A program made the position numbers and the translations under genes. From Gammaproteobacteria bacterium 45_16_T64 (GTDB lineage Bacteria > Pseudomonadota > Gammaproteobacteria > Pseudomonadales > Ketobacteraceae): a stretch of 64,000 nucleotides of DNA. The stretch's first letter is position 1; each line of letters starts with the position of its first letter. The stretch covers positions 1 through 64,000 of the forward strand of contig MABD01000011.1 in assembly GCA_002162955.1 (NCBI GenBank). Direction: 5' to 3'. Positions 56,401-61,931 of this stretch are shown piece by piece. The notes under the pieces are model-generated. The model was not told the origin of the DNA, did no database searches, and saw only the letters and a list, made by a program, of their open reading frames with translations.

Positions 56401-59400
56401 CGCATTATTCGCGCATACTCGAGCAAATGATCGAGAAGCCAAACGCATATTTGGATAACCTGAAGGTGGTGTCTGAAGGCGAGCTATACGGTTTGTTAGA
56501 TGTTGATGCAAGTTTGTATGAGCTGAAGCCTTTGTCGCCGATGCAGCGTGATATGTATCTCGATACGCTAATGGAGCCCGATAGTTTAAAAAATAGTATG
56601 GGCTACCATACCATTGTAACGGGGCGATTCGAAATCGGACAGTGGGAGGAGGCGGCCCAAGGAATTGTCGATGCTCAGCCACTAATGCGTTGTGGCTTGA
56701 TTGGGTGTGATGTGCCTTATGCGGATGTTGCTTATCACCAAATTGAAAAGCAGCGCACTATTAGTATCGATTATGTCGATATATCAGATCAGACAACTTC
56801 CGATGACGCCGCGGGGGATATTGCTCAGAATTTTATTTGGCAGCCATATGATATTACTCAAAATATACTAACCGAGTATCGTGTGTATAAGCTGGATAAC
56901 GATCGTCATTTATTAGTGTTTAGAATGAACCATTTGATCGCCGATGGCGTGAGCATGGTATTGCATGGCATGCAGAATATTCAAGGTATGGAGGCCATTG
57001 CGAATGGTAAGATGCCGCCAACAGTACCTCCATTATTCGATCAACATGTGGAGAAGAATAATACGACCGTTGATTCTCCAGAAGTGCTGGCTTACTGGAA
57101 AGAAAAAGGCCAGACGCTAGAGGCGTTGGATTTCGCGATTCCACCACAGGCGTTTAACCCTGATGAAACGCCTCAGCGGGTAGAAAAGCGCTTACGGGTA
57201 AGTGATGAGCATTGGGAGGCTGTTAAGAGTTACTGTGCTGATCTTAAGATACATCCGTCACTGTATTTTAAGGCCATTTATATCTTGTTGATCAATACCT
57301 ATTGCCGAGGTGAGTCGGACTTTAGTATTTCTGAAGTTCTATCGGGACGAAAGGGTTTCCACAAGATGACTTTTGGTAATTACTTTGAAGTTATGCCAAT
57401 GGTTATTCCACAAGATCTATTTATCGATGGTCGTGACGTTAAAGATCTGTTTGATCATATTAAGGGTTATAAGAAAACCGTTAAGAATGTTTCAAGTATA
57501 TCTTTGCTTGCGCAACGCCAATTGTTACCGCAAGGGCGCTTCTCCTTTATGTTCAATTACTATAACTTTATCCCACAGGTGGTATTGTTTGGTGAGAAAT
57601 TGACAGTGAAGGGGTATCCCCAAGTACAAGACGGTCCCATACAGTTCGTGGCTCATGACCAGGATGGGTATATGGATTTGGTACTCATTTATATGAGTAA
57701 TCGTTTTGCTGATCTGCGGTTTTTGGAACGATTTGAACAAATCAGCAAGCAGATCGTTTCGGGTAATGAAAGTGTTAAGCAGTTGGAATATATATTGCCT
57801 GACGAGAAAGACAAGCAGTTGTCTCATTGGTTAGGGGAGCGGGTGCCGCAGGCGGATGTGAATTCCGTGGTTGACCTAATTGAGCAGCAAACAGAAAAAA
57901 CACCTGATGCTATCGCTGTTCGATATGGTGATGAGTCAGTAAGTTATCGTCAGCTGAGTGAACGCAGCAACCAACTTGCACATTATCTGCTATCTCATGG
58001 CGTATCAAAAGGGGATCGCATTGCCCTTTGTTTAGATCGTTCCATTGATATGATGGTGTCTGTGTTAGGAACGTTAAAAGTATCAGCCGCCTATGTACCG
58101 ATGGATTCAAATTACCCATCTGAACGTTTGGCTTATATGTTAAGTGATTCCGACGCTAAACTATTAGTGACGCAGTCTTGTATCGTTCAACGGTTGCAAG
58201 ATGATGAATGTGATCTTTCGAAGAGACCTCTATTTGTTCTTGATGATGAAGCCTGCGTGAGGCAATTGGACTCTCAATCAACGATCACACCTGATTCATT
58301 GCCGTCGCCAGATGATCTTATTTATATTATCTATACCTCTGGATCCACTGGTGTGCCGAAAGGCGCGGGTGTCTATCATCGTGGCGAACTGAACCTGTTG
58401 AGCTGGTATGTCGATGAGTTGGCGATCTCCGCCAATGATCGTTTTATGCTGACCAGTGCCTTCGGATTTGACCTAACTCAGAAGAACTTGTTTGCGGCTC
58501 TGACACAGGGTGGGCAGTTGGTGATTCCGAAAATGGATCATTATGATGTAGATGTGTTGTCATCGACAATTGCGGAGCAACAAGTGACGGTGGTGAACTG
58601 TGCGCCAAGTGCATTTTATCCATTGTTGGAGGATACCGCACAACAGGGGTACCCCTATCCGTCATTGCGCTATCTCGTATTGGGTGGTGAACCGATTCGG
58701 CTGGCGACGATGGACGATTGGCTATCCTTGGATTCAGTCAATTGCGCGGTAATAAATAGTTATGGGCCAACTGAATGTACCGACGTAGTTGCTTGCCATA
58801 TTGTTGATTCTCAAGATCGTACTGCCGATACGACACCTATCGGTAGGCCCGTGCCGAATACTGATATCTATGTGGCGGATGCTAATGGCAAGTTGCTACC
58901 AGAGGGGATCGTGGGTGAACTCTGTGTCGCAGGTGAAGGGCTAGGTCAAGGTTATGTGGGCAAGCCTGACCTTACCGCAAAGGTATTTACCGATAATCCG
59001 CACGCAGATGGTAAGTGGTATCGTACAGGAGACCTCGTTCGCTATTGGCCTAATGGTGATCTTGAGTATGTAGGTCGCAAGGATTTTCAGGTGAAGCTGC
59101 GCGGTCTGCGTATCGAATTGGGAGAAATTGAATCTGCTCTTAGTAAACAAGACGAGGTGCATAGTAGTTTAACGTTAGTCGTTGACGATCAGTTGATCTC
59201 CTATGTGCTCGTCGATGGCGATTTTAATGAATCACAGTGTCGCAATGGGCTAAGAAATTACTTGCCTGAATATATGATTCCAGCATTGGTTATTGCTCTT
59301 GATGAATGGCCGTTAACACCCAACGGTAAAATTGATCGAAAGGCGCTGCCATCTCCAGACGAACAACCTGAGGTGGAATATGTTGCTCCGAGAAATGATA

Positions 59401-59687
59401 CGGAAGAAAAATTAGCGCGAATCTGGAGCGAAGTACTGAGTGTTGATCAAGTGGGTGTGTATGATAACTTCTTCGATCTTGGGGGACACTCTCTTCTAGC
59501 AGCTCGTGTGGTCTCTAAATTCAGAAAAGAATTTGATATTGACGTGCCGCTGCGTTCATTGTTTGAGTTACATACCATTGCGGAAATCGCAGAGTATATG
59601 GATACAATGATGTGGGCAGCTCAGAATGCTAAGGGTGATACATCTGATTCAGCAGAAGACGAAAACCGAGACGAAGGGTTCTTGTAA
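50430..59687 (+). CDS. NRPS C: docking-C-C*-A-PCP-C-C*-A-PCP
   Basis: A 3085-residue bimodular synthetase. Approximate domains: TubC-type docking domain 1-60 (LMSKLGAAGIKLWLEDGQLK, then APKGAL); C 70-510 (H207 HHIVSDG); extra C-superfamily domain C* 525-965 (PLTQMQRDF, H668 HHALTDG); A 985-1470; PCP GGHSL S1517; C 1575-2010 (H1709 HHIISDG); second C* 2025-2460 (PLSPMQRDM, N2167 NHLIADG); A 2490-2975; PCP GGHSL S3021; acidic tail ending RDEGFL. Both A domains share A4 text FDLTQKN and the hand-read code D-L-K-N-V-G-S-D-V-K, so both modules should load the same amino acid; I cannot name it. No E or thioesterase domain. Two condensation-type domains before each A domain is the notable feature. 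The start overlaps the NRPS B stop. Confidence 0.95.
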   Translation: MTVFELMSKLGAAGIKLWLEDGQLKFKAPKGALTKELKGHLVAKKDDVIEFLSATRVGDDAAEETIPKADRSKLLPLSYSQQRMWFIEQLMPANSTFHIPAVLVLKGVLDKEALRKSFELLVARHESLRTVFETKGEEAIQVINEVSDFRLPYTDLTDVPVGDRDAQAKAIAENDIRTGFSLTNGPLIRAQVLKLDDNRHGLIVVMHHIVSDGWSMEIFVKEMALLYAATRKGEVSPLPELNIQYADFAQWQRNWLTGDLLDAQLGYWKKQLANAPEQLVLPYDRARPALKTNNGSNLDFGLSGELLGALRKVARELDVTLYVLLLAAYKVVLAKWSGQPDLCVGMPVAGRNEGQVQSLIGFFINTLVVRTHQEDNPSLKQFIAQVREQVLGAQAHQDVPLEAIVETLNIPRNLSFSPLYQVAFSLTSGTEQAQTKAVGGLEIEPFDVDLVAARQDITMMLVDKGEELSGMIEYNVDLFDSSTIQHFSEHYRQVLSQIANNIDKSIASVELISQAALHKMLGDTDGIEGVFPLTQMQRDFVLDSVRDSGTVRNTVGYRVELPFSVDANKWEAAVNKVAAEQPSHRVRFVESMVPWLEPIYQTVLKECKISVEYVDLANVGIDTENDQAILDWLTETALVPWDVLGGMLHKHWLVKVADNRYFALSAWHHALTDGVSEFVRVKQTVAAYFGNDTAPQTTALFGQRIQDRRLISDTSQMHQFWQSQLQNVETLGYRSKNPGELNVNRIVLEGDKNAAITEWCEKNEVSFVNLLRTLFALSVRNCYHQADDVALIEAVAARNENERESIGCYFQFTPALFLGSDCDSTGSIVDLLNSHRAWRKQLNNNVHLSFSARGRLLSPEGLEFQFNFRTPEASQGFEVEGQRCYLQAIQPDNPGMVKLLVSPGEESVELRLSYYDKEFDGFDLCQRIVSVIDQIVAGEDQLQAFNWLTVEEKQNQLVQWQGDAYPIEDHTVLDLIRTQVTATPDAIAVVCGEASLSYRSLDQRSNQVARLLHSKGVKEGGRVAICVDRSIEIPVFILAVLKLGAAYVPMDPAYPAERLSFIAKDSGASLLLTEPGVLDKFDDPSVLQDQIPVVLRADAIEASGVLDSSPLAHRVTADKSIYIIYTSGSTGQPKGAELRHSGEVNLLQWYGETLGLSANDRVLLTSAIGFDLTQKNIFAAFTVGGTLVIPETEEYDPEVIASLIEKEKVTIVNCAPSAFYPVAALTQHSGYPFPSLRHLVLGGEPIQIDLLNDWLASKQCVCALTNSYGPTECTDVVASHQITNSELQANISSFTELPIGVAVNNSQLYVTNRRGGLVPTGVAGELCIAGVGVGNGYLNQPELSQQVFVDNPYGDGKWYHTGDLVRYNAEGQLVYVGRKDFQVKLRGLRIEPGEIDTLIQAEDGVGDSLTLVRDDILVSYIVTTKTVDITILKATLKSQLPDFMVPSVLTELPAWPLTPNGKIDRKALPDPDIRRVDGDFIAPRNDSEELIAGIWCQVLGTSQVSINADFFSIGGHSLLATQVVARIRQGFGIELSVRALFENPTIELLVSVIEVAAASGHIITAPPIKALDAPNREVLSFAQHRLWFIDQLNQGSSEYNMPTAMRLKGPLQSAVLDSVFAEIVRRHEVLRTNFGADDGEPTLIVHESTPWKTNIVDLSHVGDLQREDEIRTHVDQDANSPFTMADDRLITSKLLRLADDDHVLLLNMHHIISDGWSIGVLVQEIKALYEAFIVGKPSPLPELEIQYSDYSVWQRNWLQGKALENLQKYWLETLGDAPDVLRIPTDRPRPKVQTFNGAHFPLELGQGLTGKLNAFCEQQEFTPFMVLMGAYQILLSRYCNQNDICIGIPIAGRNRSEIEGLIGFFINGLVIRTKLDGNPSIVDYLERVKEASLGAYSHQDMPADLLADAMKLDRSAEHAPGAQVGFALQNTPQEAIGTRVADIELTPIVREHKTAKYEFSLILQENDSNLGGVVEFNTDLFDASTIEKMMTHYSRILEQMIEKPNAYLDNLKVVSEGELYGLLDVDASLYELKPLSPMQRDMYLDTLMEPDSLKNSMGYHTIVTGRFEIGQWEEAAQGIVDAQPLMRCGLIGCDVPYADVAYHQIEKQRTISIDYVDISDQTTSDDAAGDIAQNFIWQPYDITQNILTEYRVYKLDNDRHLLVFRMNHLIADGVSMVLHGMQNIQGMEAIANGKMPPTVPPLFDQHVEKNNTTVDSPEVLAYWKEKGQTLEALDFAIPPQAFNPDETPQRVEKRLRVSDEHWEAVKSYCADLKIHPSLYFKAIYILLINTYCRGESDFSISEVLSGRKGFHKMTFGNYFEVMPMVIPQDLFIDGRDVKDLFDHIKGYKKTVKNVSSISLLAQRQLLPQGRFSFMFNYYNFIPQVVLFGEKLTVKGYPQVQDGPIQFVAHDQDGYMDLVLIYMSNRFADLRFLERFEQISKQIVSGNESVKQLEYILPDEKDKQLSHWLGERVPQADVNSVVDLIEQQTEKTPDAIAVRYGDESVSYRQLSERSNQLAHYLLSHGVSKGDRIALCLDRSIDMMVSVLGTLKVSAAYVPMDSNYPSERLAYMLSDSDAKLLVTQSCIVQRLQDDECDLSKRPLFVLDDEACVRQLDSQSTITPDSLPSPDDLIYIIYTSGSTGVPKGAGVYHRGELNLLSWYVDELAISANDRFMLTSAFGFDLTQKNLFAALTQGGQLVIPKMDHYDVDVLSSTIAEQQVTVVNCAPSAFYPLLEDTAQQGYPYPSLRYLVLGGEPIRLATMDDWLSLDSVNCAVINSYGPTECTDVVACHIVDSQDRTADTTPIGRPVPNTDIYVADANGKLLPEGIVGELCVAGEGLGQGYVGKPDLTAKVFTDNPHADGKWYRTGDLVRYWPNGDLEYVGRKDFQVKLRGLRIELGEIESALSKQDEVHSSLTLVVDDQLISYVLVDGDFNESQCRNGLRNYLPEYMIPALVIALDEWPLTPNGKIDRKALPSPDEQPEVEYVAPRNDTEEKLARIWSEVLSVDQVGVYDNFFDLGGHSLLAARVVSKFRKEFDIDVPLRSLFELHTIAEIAEYMDTMMWAAQNAKGDTSDSAEDENRDEGFL

Positions 59688-59704
59688 ATTTTACACTTTT
59701 GATG

Positions 59705-59763
59705 CGGGCGTAAGTTTGCTGTCGTGATGGTGTTGCGATGCCAGGTTTGCGCCCGAAGTTTTT
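59705..59763 (+). terminator. Candidate terminator after NRPS C
   Basis: Arms CGGGCGTAA (59705-59713) and TTGCGCCCG (59747-59755) pair over 9 bp including one G-U, followed by AAG and T5 (59759-59763). The 33-base loop is long, so termination may be partial. Confidence 0.45.
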
Positions 59764-59787
59764 GTGCCTTGGGGGCAGTAAAGTAGT

Positions 59788-61680
59788 ATGGAACAATCGA
59801 TTGATACTAATAATAAGAGATTACGTTGGCCGTTAATGTGTGTGCTGTTTTTGGTCGCATTGGTTGCGCTGCCTACCGTGTTAAAGGATCTAAGTCGTGA
59901 TGACTATATCCATAAGGCGTACCTAACGGGCCAGCCCATGTATCCGGTGGCGCAAGCGGGTAGTGGTTTGGCTAAAGAGTCCAATCCACCAGGTATGCTA
60001 GAAGCTATCAACGGAATGTTCAGCTTTTCTGGCATGAATGGGGAGATTCTAGACGAAGCCGCTCAGTGGGGAGCGGTTCCTTGGTGGGTTGCTGAAGACA
60101 TACAATTGAATTTTTGGCGGCCTATATCGGCTTTTACTCATTGGGTGGATTATCAATTGTGGCCCGATTCACCTGCAGCTATGCATTTTCAAAATGTTAG
60201 TTGGTATCTTTTTGTCTTGTTTCTGTTGGCGTTATTGCTAAAAAGGTCTGCTGTTGCTGTACCTATTATTGTGCTGACAATAGCGCTTTATGGGTTGGAC
60301 GTTAGTCATTCACTAGCCATTTCTTGGATAGCAAATCGAAATATATTTGTAGTAACGTCGATGGTGCTGATGGCGTTGATGTGTTTTCACTTTTGGCGTG
60401 GAGAGTCTAGGGATGGGCGTAACTCGATAGGTGCGATTGTAGGGTTTTGGGTTTTTTTGGCCTTGGCATTGTTAAGTGCAGAAGCTGGCGTAGCAATTTT
60501 GGCATTTGTGGCAGCCTATTTACTAATATTGGATCGTGGGAAATGGATTCACAGGACTATCATTGGTGGGTTGGTTCTGGTTGTTGTTGTTGTTTGGAGA
60601 TTGATATATCGCTATTTGGGTTATGGTGCGGCAAATAATGGTGCCTACGTAGATCCTCTTGCTCAACCCGGTGCTTTCTTGCAGAACGTAGCAACGAATG
60701 CCCCCACGTTGTTGTTTGACCAAATGATAGGTGTTGATACTTACGTGGCGCTAATGTCACCGGAGACATTTCAATTGCAGGTAATCATTGCTTGGGTTGG
60801 ATTGGTACTTTTTACGTTGTTGTTCTTGCCATTATTACGTGCCGATCGTGATGCTAGGTATTGGTACGTCGCTTCCTGGATTGCTGTGGTACCAAGTTGT
60901 GCGGCCACTCTATCCAGTGGTCGGTTGATGTTTCTTGCGGGTATTGGATTGATGGTCGTACTGGCAAAGTTTCTTCATGGGTTGATAAAAAAATCTGATT
61001 GGCTGCCTGAATCTAAGCTATATCGAGGTTTTGCATGGGTATTTACGGTTATATTCTTGTTGGGTCACGTCGCTGGTAATGGGGTGGGCTGGTTTCTTAC
61101 TATTCAGTCACAGTTAAGTGATAGGCCAATAATGAGTGCCTTACAGAAACCGGCTGAGGTGGAACCGAACCCAGAGATCGCTCAGGTTTTCGTGAATACC
61201 CCCTTACAATTTGAGATGTTATATGTGCCTTCCATTGCGAACGCTCACGGCAAAAATATTGCAAAAGCAATTCATACCCTTGCGCCTGCTTGGGAGTCAA
61301 TGAGAGTAACCCGTGTATCAGATAACAGTATTGAATTAGAATCGCTCTCAGATATAGGGTTTCCTCTTGCATCGTCATTAGGTATATCCGAATCTACAAA
61401 AAAACAACATATGACGTATCTCTATAAAAAAGCAGACGGATTCTTTATCGATTCGGATACAGAATTTCATCGTGGCCAGTTCTTCCAGCAAGGAGATATG
61501 GGCGTTGAGGTGCTGGCGGTATCACCAGAACATATGCCAACCAAGATAAAAGCGATTTGGCCTTATCCACTGAGTTCCAAAAAATTACAATGGTTTACCT
61601 GGGATTGGGAGTCAAAGCGCTATGATAGCTGGCCTGTACTAGCAGTTGGTGAAAGTCAGGTTTTGAAAGGTCCGTTTTAA
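59788..61680 (+). CDS. Multipass GT-C-like membrane protein in the NRPS cluster
   Basis: A 630-residue inner-membrane protein: one N-terminal helix, then an acidic loop with SRDDYIHKAY, about nine further hydrophobic helices to residue 440, and a C-terminal soluble domain of about 190 residues. The early-loop acidic pair and the phrase FWRPISAFTHWVDYQLWP resemble GT-C-fold glycosyltransferases (dolichyl-/polyprenyl-phosphate-sugar dependent) and related uncharacterised proteins of the TMTC/O-mannosyltransferase type. If so, it would transfer a sugar from a lipid carrier at the periplasmic face, perhaps to the peptide; this is inferred. It lies between two NRPS genes and is followed by a strong terminator. 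The ribosome binding site is weak (GGGGG about 12 bases upstream of ATG 59788). Confidence 0.7.
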   Translation: MEQSIDTNNKRLRWPLMCVLFLVALVALPTVLKDLSRDDYIHKAYLTGQPMYPVAQAGSGLAKESNPPGMLEAINGMFSFSGMNGEILDEAAQWGAVPWWVAEDIQLNFWRPISAFTHWVDYQLWPDSPAAMHFQNVSWYLFVLFLLALLLKRSAVAVPIIVLTIALYGLDVSHSLAISWIANRNIFVVTSMVLMALMCFHFWRGESRDGRNSIGAIVGFWVFLALALLSAEAGVAILAFVAAYLLILDRGKWIHRTIIGGLVLVVVVVWRLIYRYLGYGAANNGAYVDPLAQPGAFLQNVATNAPTLLFDQMIGVDTYVALMSPETFQLQVIIAWVGLVLFTLLFLPLLRADRDARYWYVASWIAVVPSCAATLSSGRLMFLAGIGLMVVLAKFLHGLIKKSDWLPESKLYRGFAWVFTVIFLLGHVAGNGVGWFLTIQSQLSDRPIMSALQKPAEVEPNPEIAQVFVNTPLQFEMLYVPSIANAHGKNIAKAIHTLAPAWESMRVTRVSDNSIELESLSDIGFPLASSLGISESTKKQHMTYLYKKADGFFIDSDTEFHRGQFFQQGDMGVEVLAVSPEHMPTKIKAIWPYPLSSKKLQWFTWDWESKRYDSWPVLAVGESQVLKGPF

Positions 61681-61732
61681 GGCAAATCCCCGCGTAAGTA
61701 GATACCATGTATCTTTTTCGCGCCGACACCCT

Positions 61733-61771
61733 AAAAAAGCGCTCTGGATTACGTTCAGAGGGCTTTTTTTT
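61733..61771 (+). terminator. Strong rho-independent terminator
   Basis: Stem AAAAAAGC-g-CTCTG (61733-61746) with CAGAG-g-GCTTTTTT (61756-61769), 9-base loop, ending in T8 (61764-61771). It follows the GT-C-like gene, so the next NRPS gene probably has its own promoter in the 160 bp downstream. Confidence 0.85.
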
Positions 61772-61931
61772 CGTCTAGGGTTTGTTGCTTCAAATCTCAG
61801 TCGTAAAAAGAGGAAATCGATTGATAACCTATGTAGAATCAGCCAACTAGAATAAAAATAAGATACTAATAGCATTATAAGCAATATCGTCATTTTGATT
61901 GATAGTTGCACAAAAGAAGAAAAGGGTCCCT

